Positions 1 through 6,758 are shown, counted from the stretch's first letter. The stretch is 6,866 nt of DNA from Shewanella sp. (GCA_004195335.1 SDWK01000985.1:1-6866), one strand, 5' to 3'. Numbers and translations: made by a program. The notes: generated from the letters alone by a model not told the origin.

Positions 1-1
1 G

Positions 2-49
2 ATGGCGGAAATGCCAATAAATGAATGGAACATTTATGGCCAGACATAA
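2..49 (+). other. Possible 3' end of an unidentified plus-strand reading frame
   Basis: This frame is open from the window edge to a TAA at 47-49, just before the terminator hairpin at 54-70. That placement would suit the end of a gene convergent with cysS. The visible residues end in NEWNIYGQT and match nothing I recognise. They do not resemble the end of FolD, which I would have expected as a neighbour. Only 15 codons are visible, so the frame could be open by chance. Confidence 0.15.
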
Positions 50-76
50 AAAAGCCTGCATTTAGCAGGCATTTTT
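48..76. terminator. Bidirectional intrinsic terminator after cysS
   Basis: A perfect 6-bp GC-rich stem, GCCTGC at 54-59 and GCAGGC at 65-70, closes a 5-nt loop. Read on the minus strand, the stem runs straight into six T residues, the classic arrangement for terminating cysS, whose stop codon lies about 30 nt before the hairpin. On the plus strand an A and then five T follow the stem, so it could also stop a gene arriving from the left. Confidence 0.85.
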
Positions 77-102
77 ATTAATATTGGAAGTTACAGTCTG
101 TG

Positions 103-1482
103 TTACTTCTTACGCCAGGTTGTACCATCTGGGCCATCTTCTAAGATAACACCGAGTGCATTCAAACCATCACGGGCAATATCGGCAGCGGGCCAATCCT
201 TCTCGGCTCTCGCTCTATTACGCTCAACAATCAGCACTTCGATCTCAGCCACTTCATCAGTACTACCTTCACCTTTAAAGAAAGTATCGACATCCTGGTC
301 CAAAATACCTAATACATCGGCAAGCTCTTTGAGTTTTACACCCAGTGCGGATGCTTTAGCATTATCAGACTCTTTTAGACGATTTATCTCCCGAACCATC
401 TCAAATAGTACAGAGTAGGCTTCAGGCGTATTGAAATCATCATCCATTGCAGTCTTAAACTTAGCAACAGACTTATCAGCAGATGCAGCCTCAACCGATA
501 AATCTAAACCTTTGAGCGATGTGTAGAGACGCTCAAGTGCAGATTTCGCCTGCTTAAGGTTATCTTCTGAGTAGTTCAGTTGACTACGATAATGGCCAGA
601 TAACAGGAAGTACCTCACGGTTGCCGCATCATAGTGCTCTAATACATCCCTGATGGTGAAGAAGTTGTTCAACGACTTAGACATCTTCTCTTTATCGACC
701 ATCACCATGCCGGTATGCATCCAATAATTGACATACGGCGTGTTGTGAGCACAACAAGACTGGGCAATTTCATTCTCATGATGAGGGAATTGAAGATCTG
801 AACCGCCACCATGGATATCAAAATGTTGACCTAAATGTTTAGAGTTCATTGCTGAACATTCAATGTGCCAGCCAGGACGACCCGGTCCCCAAGGAGACTC
901 CCAGGTAGGCTCTCCAGGCTTTGACATTTTCCACAGAACGAAGTCCATAGGATCCCGTTTACTCTCTTCCACTTCGACACGGGCACCGGCTTGTAACTGG
1001 TCTAAGTTTTGCCCAGATAAATGGCCATATTCAGGAAAAGAGGAGACACTGAACAGCACATCACCATTGCCGGACACATAGGCATGTTCCTTCTCGATAA
1101 GGATTTCAACCATATCGATGATCTCAGGAATATGTAGCGTCGCTCTAGGCTCAAAATCGGGACGCTTCATGTTAAGCGCATCAAAATCACGATGCATCTC
1201 GCCAATTAACCGTTCGGTCAATGACTCACAGCTTTCTTTATTTTCGGCTGCACGCTTAATGATCTTATCGTCAACATCGGTAATGTTGCGCAAAAAATTC
1301 ACATCATACCCAGAGTAACGCAGGTATCTCACTATCATGTCGAAAGAAACAAAAGTACGACCGTGACCGATATGACAGAGGTCATAGATGGTTATCCCAC
1401 ACACATACATGCCAACTTTTCCTGGCTGTAATGGTTTGAATTCCTCTTTTTGGCGGGTCAGACTATTGTATAGCTTCAACAT
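103..1482 (-). CDS. cysS: Cysteinyl-tRNA synthetase
   Basis: This is a class I aminoacyl-tRNA synthetase that activates cysteine with ATP and loads it onto tRNA-Cys in the cytoplasm. From the chosen start the protein is 459 residues, against 461 in E. coli, and it aligns end to end with that enzyme as I remember it. The HIGH motif is at 37-40 and KMSKS at 266-270. The zinc ligands that read cysteine are present: C28, C209, H234 and E238. The C-terminal anticodon-binding part ends in the family's usual TTWRKK tail. The open frame extends six codons further to a TTG at 1500. I prefer the ATG at 1482 because [11 protein letters not shown] matches the family N-terminus and AAAGAG lies 7 nt upstream. 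The gene is monocistronic in this window, divergent from ppiB, and ends before a strong terminator. Family assignment is certain. Confidence 0.98.
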   Translation of the reverse strand: MLKLYNSLTRQKEEFKPLQPGKVGMYVCGITIYDLCHIGHGRTFVSFDMIVRYLRYSGYDVNFLRNITDVDDKIIKRAAENKESCESLTERLIGEMHRDFDALNMKRPDFEPRATLHIPEIIDMVEILIEKEHAYVSGNGDVLFSVSSFPEYGHLSGQNLDQLQAGARVEVEESKRDPMDFVLWKMSKPGEPTWESPWGPGRPGWHIECSAMNSKHLGQHFDIHGGGSDLQFPHHENEIAQSCCAHNTPYVNYWMHTGMVMVDKEKMSKSLNNFFTIRDVLEHYDAATVRYFLLSGHYRSQLNYSEDNLKQAKSALERLYTSLKGLDLSVEAASADKSVAKFKTAMDDDFNTPEAYSVLFEMVREINRLKESDNAKASALGVKLKELADVLGILDQDVDTFFKGEGSTDEVAEIEVLIVERNRARAEKDWPAADIARDGLNALGVILEDGPDGTTWRKK

Positions 1483-1489
1483 CGATATT

Positions 1490-1495
1490 CTCTTT
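1490..1495 (-). promoter_or_regulatory. cysS ribosome binding site
   Basis: AAAGAG on the minus strand sits 7 nt before the ATG at 1482. It lies inside the six-codon extension that a TTG start at 1500 would add, so it supports the shorter, family-length CysS. Confidence 0.65.
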
Positions 1496-1522
1496 AACAA
1501 AAAACAATTAAATTAGTCGTTA

Positions 1523-1551
1523 AGTCTATCACTGCAAAGTATTGCTTCCAA
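1523..1551 (-). promoter_or_regulatory. Candidate sigma-70 promoter for cysS
   Basis: On the minus strand a TTGGAA -35-like hexamer (1551 down to 1546) is separated by exactly 17 nt from a TAGACT -10-like hexamer (1528 down to 1523). Each matches consensus at four of six positions. Transcription would begin around 1515, leaving a leader of about 30 nt. This is pattern inference only. Confidence 0.4.
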
Positions 1552-1654
1552 CAGTTTTAGCCTGATGTGAATGATTGAGTACAGATTTAATTAAACCGTA
1601 AAATTGAATGAATATAGTCAAACTCAATGACATATTCAGGCTCATAATTGTCTT

Positions 1655-1712
1655 TATACCCAAGCCACTTGGAAATACTGGGTTCAGTGCATTTTTAGGT
1701 CGTTTGGGTATA
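1655..1712. repeat. 58-bp imperfect palindrome, REP/MITE-like intergenic element
   Basis: TATACCCAA at 1655-1663 is repeated perfectly and inverted as TTGGGTATA at 1704-1712. The interior continues to pair imperfectly toward the centre, with several G-U pairs and a matching AAAT/ATTT block, so the whole element could fold into one long hairpin in RNA. It lies between the divergent cysS and ppiB promoters. As I recall, sequences beginning TATACCCAAG and containing CACTTGGAAATACTGGGTTC recur between genes in Shewanella and vibrios. Only this copy is visible here, so calling it dispersed rests on memory. It encodes no transposase. The 69-codon open frame across it on the minus strand is a by-product. 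Confidence 0.55.
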
Positions 1713-1729
1713 TTCATTGTACTAGCCTC

Positions 1730-1758
1730 TTTATGCAATATGGCAATTGCGTTAGAAT
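1730..1758 (+). promoter_or_regulatory. Candidate promoter for ppiB-lpxH
   Basis: TAGAAT at 1753-1758 matches the -10 consensus at five of six positions. A weak TTTATG at 1730-1735 lies 17 nt upstream as the -35. The start point would be near 1765, giving a leader of about 37 nt before the ppiB ATG. The weak -35 makes this tentative. Confidence 0.35.
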
Positions 1759-1801
1759 CCAGCCACTATTTATTATTGCTAAACTTACTGAGAATCAAAA
1801 C

Positions 1802-2296
1802 ATGATCATTCTTCACACCAACCACGGTGACATTACTCTTGAACTGGAAACAGAAAAGGCACCACTTACTGCTGAAAACTTTATCAATTACGTAAAAGAT
1901 GGCTTTTATGACGGTACTGTATTTCATCGTGTAATCGACGGTTTCATGGTTCAAGGCGGCGGTTTCACTGAAGATATGGCTCAGAAGCGTTGCAATGAAA
2001 CCATCAAGAATGAAGCGAGTAACGGCCTTTCAAATGTGATTGGTACTGTTGCAATGGCAAGAACTTCAGATCCACATTCTGCAACGGCTCAGTTCTTTAT
2101 TAACATCAACGACAACACATTTCTTGATTTCAAATCTGAGTCAGCTCAAGGCTGGGGTTACTGTGTATTCGCCAAAGTATCAGCAGGCATGGATGTGGTT
2201 AATAAGATCAAGGCTGTCAGCACTGGCAACAATGGCATGCATCAAGACGTCCCTCTTGAAGCGGTTATCATTGAAAAAGTAACCATTGCTGAATAA
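1802..2296 (+). CDS. ppiB: Cytoplasmic cyclophilin, peptidyl-prolyl cis-trans isomerase B
   Basis: This enzyme catalyses cis-trans isomerisation of X-Pro peptide bonds to help proteins fold. The 164 residues equal the length of E. coli PpiB and align throughout. The cyclophilin active-site stretch [14 protein letters not shown] is at 41-54 and includes catalytic R43, F48 and Q51. MAR follows at 85-87, QFF at 97-99, and W118, the drug- and substrate-pocket tryptophan of bacterial cyclophilins. The conserved GMHQDVP loop is at 145-151. No signal peptide is present, which fits the cytoplasmic PpiB rather than the periplasmic PpiA. The open frame extends 23 codons upstream to 1733, but that part has no family similarity and covers the likely promoter. 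A modest TGAGAA lies 7 nt before the chosen ATG. It is the first gene of a pair with lpxH. Confidence 0.97.
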   Translation: MIILHTNHGDITLELETEKAPLTAENFINYVKDGFYDGTVFHRVIDGFMVQGGGFTEDMAQKRCNETIKNEASNGLSNVIGTVAMARTSDPHSATAQFFININDNTFLDFKSESAQGWGYCVFAKVSAGMDVVNKIKAVSTGNNGMHQDVPLEAVIIEKVTIAE

Positions 2297-2305
2297 GTCA
2301 GTTTA

Positions 2306-3034
2306 ATGCAAACACTTTTTATTGGCGATCTGCACTTAAGTGCTGATCGCCCTGATATGACTCGTGCATTTAACGAGTTTCTCGATAGCCAGCTTGCTGA
2401 TGTTCAAGCCCTCTACATTTTAGGCGACCTGTTCGAAGTCTGGATTGGCGATGACTTGGCCGAACCTTTCGCTATCGACTTAGCTAAAAAGCTATATCGC
2501 TTATCCAAGCGTATGCCCATCTACTACATTCATGGAAATCGCGACTTCCTGCTAGGCCAAGATTACGCCCAAAAAGCCGGTATAATCTTGTTGCCAGAAA
2601 TCCATTGTATTGACCTGTACGGCGTGCCAACGGTTATTCTCCATGGCGATAGTCTGTGTACCTTAGATAAGGCCTACCAACGATTCAGGCGATTCAGAAA
2701 TCTTAAGTTTGTAAAATGGATCTATGCTCATCTTCCCCGTAACACCAGACAAAATATTGCACGCAATATCAGAAGTAAAAGTACTCGAAGCAATATGCAA
2801 AAGAGTGTGTCTATCATGGATGTCGAGCAGGATGCGGTAGCAGCACTTCTTGAAAGCACACAGACAATTCAGATGATCCACGGACACACTCACAGACCCG
2901 CTATTCACGACATAAAATTGAGTTCAGGAGTCACACTCAAACGTATCGTTGTTGGTGATTGGTATGAACAAGCCAGTGTATTAAGCATATCGGCAGATCA
3001 ATTAGATCTATCTGCAATTCCTTTCGAGAAATAG
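2306..3034 (+). CDS. lpxH: UDP-2,3-diacylglucosamine diphosphatase
   Basis: LpxH hydrolyses UDP-2,3-diacylglucosamine to lipid X and UMP. This is the fourth step of lipid A synthesis, performed at the cytoplasmic face of the inner membrane. The protein has 242 residues (E. coli 240) and the calcineurin-like metallophosphoesterase metal-binding signature in order: DLH at 8-10, GDLFE at 40-44 with D41, HGNRD at 76-80, HGD at 113-115 and HGHTH at 192-196. These supply the di-manganese ligands and N78/R79. The middle section, rich in arginine and lysine at about 126-165, corresponds to the lipid-binding insertion of the family. The ATG lies 9 bp after the ppiB stop and has only a weak Shine-Dalgarno, so coupling to ppiB translation is likely. 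The same ppiB-lpxH order occurs in E. coli. Confidence 0.97.
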   Translation: MQTLFIGDLHLSADRPDMTRAFNEFLDSQLADVQALYILGDLFEVWIGDDLAEPFAIDLAKKLYRLSKRMPIYYIHGNRDFLLGQDYAQKAGIILLPEIHCIDLYGVPTVILHGDSLCTLDKAYQRFRRFRNLKFVKWIYAHLPRNTRQNIARNIRSKSTRSNMQKSVSIMDVEQDAVAALLESTQTIQMIHGHTHRPAIHDIKLSSGVTLKRIVVGDWYEQASVLSISADQLDLSAIPFEK

Positions 3035-3088
3035 CCCTATTGAAATTTCAGCCCATGACCTCCTAGACCTAAACGTCAACCCTACGCG

Positions 3089-3865
3089 TTAAGCAACAGC
3101 CAAGGCCGGAACACCGCTATGAAAGTTAAACTCATCATCAGCTGAAGAGATTAACTGAGCCTCACGCTCTGCAATGATTTCGATACGATCACTGATATCT
3201 CCACCAGCAAAAGTCTCAGCCAGTTGCAGATAGTCTTGATAATGTCTCGCCTCAGATCGTAATAGTGAAACATAAAATTTGTTCAGCACTTCGTCCAAAT
3301 GAGGCGCCAACTTTGCAAACCGCTCACATGAGCGCGCCTCAATAAATGCGCCTATGATCAATTTATCGATTAATGCGGCGGGTTCATGGGTGCGAACCAT
3401 TTTCATCATTCCCTTAGCATAGCGGCCCGCTCTCATGTTTTGATAGGGAATGTCCCTTTCATGCATGATCTCCAATACCTGCTCAAAATGGTGAAACTCC
3501 TCTTTTATTAATCGCACCATTTTTGTGATCAATACGGGACCATGTTCGAAGCATGGCTTAGCACTAAGACCTCCAGTGAAATCATTCTTCTTGCTGTCAC
3601 GATTTAGAAATTGAGCGATATCTCGGTCTTTACAATAAACAAATTGCTCATAAGGCTTTGCCCAGTCAAGCATATGCTGGCCGCTTTCCCTATCCAGCGC
3701 ATATTTACGCACGAAAAACATCCCCGTTTGAGCAGCCTTAAGCTCACAATTACAATGATCGATAAGTAATGTGGCAAGATTTTCAGGCTTTATCGCTTCT
3801 TGAAGCCAACCTTCGGGAGTCGCACACTTTAAAAAAGCATTTATCGGGGCTAACAACTGTTGCAT
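3089..3865 (-). CDS. miaE: tRNA-(ms2io6A)-hydroxylase, diiron enzyme
   Basis: MiaE uses oxygen and a diiron centre to hydroxylate the isopentenyl group of ms2i6A at position 37 of tRNAs reading UNN codons, giving ms2io6A. The 258-residue protein matches my memory of Salmonella MiaE along its length. Shared blocks include CELKAAQT at 40-47, LIKEEFHHF at 119-127, RYAKGM at 148-153, RTHEP with LIDKLI at 158-170, IEARSCERFA at 175-184 and LLRSEARHYQDYL at 201-213. The likely iron ligands, by family pattern, are E41, E123 with H126, E176, and E205 with H208. An AGAG-type ribosome binding site precedes the ATG, and no other nearby start fits. The gene converges on lpxH with only 54 bp between stops and no clear hairpin terminator. 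E. coli lacks this gene, so it implies that the host also has MiaA and MiaB. Confidence 0.95.
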   Translation of the reverse strand: MQQLLAPINAFLKCATPEGWLQEAIKPENLATLLIDHCNCELKAAQTGMFFVRKYALDRESGQHMLDWAKPYEQFVYCKDRDIAQFLNRDSKKNDFTGGLSAKPCFEHGPVLITKMVRLIKEEFHHFEQVLEIMHERDIPYQNMRAGRYAKGMMKMVRTHEPAALIDKLIIGAFIEARSCERFAKLAPHLDEVLNKFYVSLLRSEARHYQDYLQLAETFAGGDISDRIEIIAEREAQLISSADDEFNFHSGVPALAVA

Positions 3866-3917
3866 AGCTTTCTCTAATCGTTAATTTCAACCAATATTGT
3901 TGACCTTTAGGTTCCGT

Positions 3918-4037
3918 TCATACTGAAGAAACAGTTAATCCATTTTCGCCAATCAACGTAAACTCAGCACAAAGTCCACAAGGTATTTTACCAGCTTTGC
4001 TCAGCGACTTCCTATCATAAACAAAATCTAAATCAAT
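3918..4037 (-). CDS. Possible small protein gene or gene remnant with AUU start, upstream of miaE
   Basis: The minus-strand frame is open for 46 codons from a TAA at 4061-4059 to a TGA at 3920-3918. It looks coding because a large share of its codons begin with G and the peptide is well mixed, with a CGLC pair of cysteines and a FTLIGENG stretch. An AGGAG Shine-Dalgarno lies at 4052-4048, but the only start-like codon in frame at a usable distance is AUU at 4037, 10 nt downstream. There is no in-frame ATG or GTG. AUU starts are rare; infC and pcnB are known cases. The product would be 39 residues, with its stop 52 bp before miaE and the same direction, so the two could be co-transcribed. It could instead be the decayed end of a gene. 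I recognise no family. Confidence 0.35.
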   Translation of the reverse strand: MDLDFVYDRKSLSKAGKIPCGLCAEFTLIGENGLTVSSV

Positions 4038-4059
4038 GGTTACTTGACTCCTAGCCTTT

Positions 4060-4080
4060 TATGTTCAATAAATAAACATA
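4060..4080. promoter_or_regulatory. Inverted repeat in the miaE/yohC divergent region, operator-like
   Basis: TATGTT at 4060-4065 is mirrored by AACATA at 4075-4080 around a 9-nt AT-rich centre. It lies between the plus-strand membrane gene and the minus-strand small frame plus miaE, where a shared operator could sit. The arms are short and the region is AT-rich, so chance is a fair alternative. No known regulator consensus (CRP, FNR, Fur, ArgR) matches. Confidence 0.2.
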
Positions 4081-4218
4081 TGCCTAACGTATTTTTAACA
4101 TGACTTTGTGTGTATTAGGTATCGTGAGCCGAAAGGTCTTTGGGAAATAGGCCAAAAGGCATACAGGTTCGTCTGAAGTTTGGCGAGCATAAGTTACAGC
4201 TGAACAAGGATAATTATA
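4081..4218 (+). other. Upstream region and leader of the yohC-like gene
   Basis: I find no convincing sigma-70 promoter here. A TTAACA at 4095-4100 has no good -10 at 16-18 nt. Several small hairpins can be drawn in 4125-4180: GGTCT (4135-4139) with AGGCC (4149-4153), GCC and GGC around AAAA at 4151-4160, and CAGG/TCTG closing a UUCG loop at 4164-4175. They do not add up to a riboswitch class I know. The region ends with a strong AAGGA ribosome binding site at 4206-4210, 8 nt before the ATG. A reading frame starting with TTG at 4140 also runs through it (see findings). Confidence 0.3.
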
Positions 4219-4815
4219 ATGATATTAAATCACTTAATGGGGCTATACACTCATCCAAAACAAGAATGGCACACCATTGAAAAAAGCCACGAAGCACTAA
4301 AAAGTAGTCTTAGCCATGTCTTACTGGTTGCACTCATTCCTGTGATCTGCACATTTATCGCCGCCACACAAATTGGTTGGAACTTGGGGGTGGGTGAACC
4401 GCTGTTTCTGACTCAACAAAGTGCATTAGTCATGTCTGCGGGCATGTATTTTGGCTTGATTGCCGGCGTTTTTGCCTTAGCGTACCTTGCATTCTGGATG
4501 GCCAAAACATTCGATGCTAAACCTAGCTATACCCAGGCTCTTGAACTCGCGGCCTACACCGCAACACCGCTATTTATGGTGGGACTCGCTTCTTTGTATC
4601 CTGCACTCTGGTTTATGATGGTCATAGGCTTGATCGGGTTAGCCTATTCTGTTTACCTGCTTTATACAGGTGTACCTATCATTATGAATATTCCTGAAGA
4701 GAAAGGGTTTATCTACGCCAGTTCAGTGGTCACAGCAGGTTTGGTGTTATTGGTAGCGCTTATGGCATCGAGCGTTATTCTGTGGAGTTTTGGATTTGGA
4801 CCTATGTATCAATAG
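4219..4815 (+). CDS. yohC: YohC-like inner membrane protein, Yip1 domain family
   Basis: The 198-residue product aligns with E. coli YohC (195 residues) throughout. Shared features include the N-terminal GLYTHP block (E. coli GLFSHP), AALIPVIC-type and TQIGWN segments, AAYTATPLFMVGL, the LYPALW stretch, YLLYTGVP and the C-terminal VILW. It is strongly hydrophobic with about five membrane spans: roughly 33-52, 69-95, 113-128, 130-150 and 168-192, with a short amphipathic N-terminal segment before them. It has no cleavable signal peptide, so it should be an integral inner-membrane protein. The Yip1 family is named for eukaryotic Rab-interacting membrane proteins, but the bacterial role is unknown and I assign none. 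The start is well supported by AAGGA 8 nt upstream and by family alignment. It stands alone and converges with glnS across a shared terminator. Confidence 0.9.
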   Translation: MILNHLMGLYTHPKQEWHTIEKSHEALKSSLSHVLLVALIPVICTFIAATQIGWNLGVGEPLFLTQQSALVMSAGMYFGLIAGVFALAYLAFWMAKTFDAKPSYTQALELAAYTATPLFMVGLASLYPALWFMMVIGLIGLAYSVYLLYTGVPIIMNIPEEKGFIYASSVVTAGLVLLVALMASSVILWSFGFGPMYQ

Positions 4816-4904
4816 GGAAAGTGCCAGAAACAGTTGGGAGCTAAAGACAAAGCTAAGAAAGCTTCGAGTCGCGAACAGCGCAAAGGTATCTAATCTATTA
4901 CTCT
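4816..4904. other. Intergenic stretch after yohC, possibly decayed repeat or coding DNA
   Basis: The stretch contains three AGCT tetramers at 4839-4863 that echo the AGCT-based heptamer array just downstream, though not in strict 7-bp phase. The frame of the preceding gene stays open for 25 codons after its TAG and ends at a TAA at 4891-4893. That would give a lysine-rich peptide ending KASSREQRKGI. There is no ribosome binding site with a standard start. I see no other structure. Confidence 0.25.
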
Positions 4905-4939
4905 TAGCTCGTAGCTCGTAGCTCGTAGCTCGTAGCTAC
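4905..4939. repeat. TAGCTCG heptamer tandem repeat
   Basis: Four perfect copies of the 7-bp unit TAGCTCG run from 4905 to 4932, followed by a partial copy TAGCT at 4933-4937 that breaks into AC. The 7-bp period gives perfect copies, so copy number may vary between strains by slippage. It lies outside coding sequence, between the yohC-like gene and the shared terminator. Similar AGCTCGT-type arrays are, as I recall, common between genes in Shewanella. Confidence 0.9.
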
Positions 4940-4947
4940 AGAGAATA

Positions 4948-4979
4948 AAAAAGGCTTTAGGGAAACCTAAAGCCTTTTT
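4948..4979. terminator. Bidirectional intrinsic terminator between yohC and glnS
   Basis: A 14-bp perfect stem, with 4948-4961 pairing to 4966-4979, closes a GAAA tetraloop. The core AGGCTTTAGG/CCTAAAGCCT is flanked by an A-tract on the left and a T-tract on the right, so it works in both directions. On the minus strand it lies about 30 nt past the glnS stop. On the plus strand it ends the yohC-like transcript after the heptamer array. Confidence 0.92.
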
Positions 4980-5008
4980 AATCTAATCACGGTTTATCTC
5001 AAAAATAC

Positions 5009-6679
5009 TTACTGAGATGAATCTCTTAACGCTACAGTCAGGTTAAAGACCAAGTTTTCTGGTGTAGAGTCTTTACTATCTGCACAGAAATAGCCTTCAC
5101 GTTCAAACTGATAAGCCTTTTCAACTTCAGCGTTTATAAGACCCGCTTCGGCCAATCCATGAGTCACAACTAACGAGTCAGGATTCAACACTTCATCTAT
5201 CGTTTCAAATGATGCTGGGTTAGCTTCGGTGAATAGACGATCATAGAGACGGAATTCAGCAGGCTTTGCCGTGCTGGCTTCTACCCAGTGAATAACGCCC
5301 TTAACTTTGCGTCCATCACTTGGGTTCTTGCCCAGAGTCTCATCATCATAGGTACAATAAATGGTGGTAACATTACCTTCAGCATCCTTATCGCACCGCT
5401 CTGCTTTAATAATATAAGCGTTACGAAGACGAACTTCCTTACCTTGTACCAAACGCTTGTACTTTTTATTTGCTTCTTCACGGAAATCAGCGGCATCGAT
5501 AAACAGTTCACCACCAAATGCCAACTCGCGTTTACCCATATCTTCATTGCTTGGATGAATCGGAGCATTGATGGTTTCAATCTGCCCTTGTGGGTAGTTT
5601 TCAATAATCAATTTAACTGGATTAATGACAGCCATCGCACGCGGTGCATGTTCGTTAAGCTCTTCACGAATACACGCATCTAGCATGCCGACTTCGATCA
5701 TATTCTCTTGCTTGGTGACACCGATTCGCTTACAAAACTCACGAATAGAAGCAGCGGTATAACCACGACGACGAAGGCCTGCAATCGTTGGCATGCGCGG
5801 ATCATCCCAACCATGAACGAGGTCACGAACCACAAGGTCGTTAAGCTTACGCTTGGACATCAGCGTGTATTCTAAATTCAGTCTGGAGAATTCATACTGA
5901 CGTGTTCTGTTTGGCGCTTTAAAATCATCTAGCTGATCGAGTACCCAATCATAAAGACGACGATTATCCTGAAACTCCAATGTACACAATGAATGACTGA
6001 TATTTTCAATCGCATCAGAGATACAGTGGGTAAAATCGTACATCGGATAGATGCACCATTTATCGCCACTCTGGTGATGATGAGCAAAGCGAATACGATA
6101 AATAACAGGATCGCGCATGCACATAAAAGAGGAAGCCATATCAATTTTGGCTCTCAGTGCACATTCACCCTCTTTGAATTCACCGTTACGCATTTTTTCA
6201 AACAGCTCAAGGTTTTCCTGAACTGAAGTATCACGATATGGGCTATTCTTGCCAGGCTCTTTTAGTGTGCCACGGTATTCGCGGGTCTCTTCACTATTGA
6301 GAAAACAGACATACGCCAAGCCTTTATTGATCAATTCAATCGCATATTGATGTAACTGGTCGAAGTAATTCGATGAATAACGGATCTCACCGTCCCACTG
6401 AAAACCCAGCCACTTCACATCGTCTTGAATCGAATGTACATAATCGATATCTTCCTTTTCAGGATTGGTATCATCGAAACGTAAATTACATAGGCCTTTA
6501 TAATCTTGCGCTATACCAAAATTAAGGCAGATAGATTTAGCGTGACCAATATGAAGATAGCCATTGGGCTCGGGTGGAAAACGGGTATGCACACTTGTGT
6601 GTTTACCGCTTTCAAGATCTTCATCTATGATGTTACGAATGAAGTTACTTGGACGAACTTCGCTGTCCACATGACTCAT
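5009..6679 (-). CDS. glnS: Glutaminyl-tRNA synthetase
   Basis: GlnRS is a class Ib synthetase that charges tRNA-Gln directly with glutamine. The chosen start gives 556 residues, against about 554 in E. coli, with close similarity throughout. The catalytic Rossmann domain opens with [18 protein letters not shown] at 32-49, where HIGH is 43-46. The KMSKS equivalent is MSKRK at 274-278. The RFDDTNP block at 67-73 and YPMYDFTH at 211-218 are typical of GlnRS. Residues from about 340 form the two beta-barrel anticodon-binding domains, ending in the family-typical FNLTVALRD. The frame stays open 38 codons further upstream to 6793, but that part is hydrophobic, lacks family similarity and crosses the likely promoter. 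The ATG at 6679 has AGAGGA 5 nt before it. Its presence fits a gammaproteobacterium that does not rely on the transamidation route for Gln-tRNA. Confidence 0.98.
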   Translation of the reverse strand: MSHVDSEVRPSNFIRNIIDEDLESGKHTSVHTRFPPEPNGYLHIGHAKSICLNFGIAQDYKGLCNLRFDDTNPEKEDIDYVHSIQDDVKWLGFQWDGEIRYSSNYFDQLHQYAIELINKGLAYVCFLNSEETREYRGTLKEPGKNSPYRDTSVQENLELFEKMRNGEFKEGECALRAKIDMASSFMCMRDPVIYRIRFAHHHQSGDKWCIYPMYDFTHCISDAIENISHSLCTLEFQDNRRLYDWVLDQLDDFKAPNRTRQYEFSRLNLEYTLMSKRKLNDLVVRDLVHGWDDPRMPTIAGLRRRGYTAASIREFCKRIGVTKQENMIEVGMLDACIREELNEHAPRAMAVINPVKLIIENYPQGQIETINAPIHPSNEDMGKRELAFGGELFIDAADFREEANKKYKRLVQGKEVRLRNAYIIKAERCDKDAEGNVTTIYCTYDDETLGKNPSDGRKVKGVIHWVEASTAKPAEFRLYDRLFTEANPASFETIDEVLNPDSLVVTHGLAEAGLINAEVEKAYQFEREGYFCADSKDSTPENLVFNLTVALRDSSQ

Positions 6680-6684
6680 GTGAT

Positions 6685-6690
6685 TCCTCT
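6685..6690 (-). promoter_or_regulatory. glnS ribosome binding site
   Basis: AGAGGA on the minus strand lies 5 nt before the ATG at 6679. It selects [10 protein letters not shown] as the N-terminus over the longer open frame that begins at 6793. Confidence 0.8.
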
Positions 6691-6731
6691 TAAAGAACGA
6701 TGATATTGATGTAATTAAAAAGATGATCCTA

Positions 6732-6748
6732 TATCTCAGGGCGAGATA
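6732..6748. promoter_or_regulatory. Small inverted repeat in the glnS leader
   Basis: TATCTC at 6732-6737 and GAGATA at 6743-6748 form a perfect 6-bp inverted repeat around a 5-nt centre. It falls just downstream of the candidate -10, so it would be near the start of the transcript as a short hairpin, or act as a protein site. It has no T-tract, so it is not a terminator. Function is unknown. Confidence 0.3.
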
Positions 6749-6758
6749 CAACGGCTGA

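Noticed and set aside
1529..1738. 69-codon minus-strand open frame between cysS and ppiB
   Set aside because: It spans the palindromic repeat and the candidate cysS promoter, its peptide includes the repeat-derived [10 protein letters not shown], and it has no convincing ribosome binding site.
1608..1805. 65-codon hydrophobic plus-strand open frame
   Set aside because: It crosses the repeat and the candidate ppiB promoter and runs over the ppiB start. The hydrophobicity follows from T-rich sequence and no family is recognisable.
4044..4072. Plus-strand promoter with TTGACT at 4044-4049 and AATAAA at 4067-4072
   Set aside because: The -10 is poor, the -35 overlaps the complement of the AGGAG Shine-Dalgarno of the minus-strand frame, and the leader would be very long (about 140 nt). 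Possible but not supported.
4125..4180. Riboswitch-like leader, resembling glycine aptamer words such as GCCGAAAGG and GGCCAAAAGG
   Set aside because: The required paired elements and conserved core of the glycine aptamer cannot be drawn, and a YohC-like gene is not an expected target. A covariance-model search could settle it.
4905..4939. CRISPR array
   Set aside because: The 7-bp units are directly adjacent with no spacers, and no cas genes are present.
5288..5683. 131-codon plus-strand open frame inside glnS
   Set aside because: It is entirely antisense to conserved glnS codons, lacks a ribosome binding site, and its composition is what the complement of a coding region gives.
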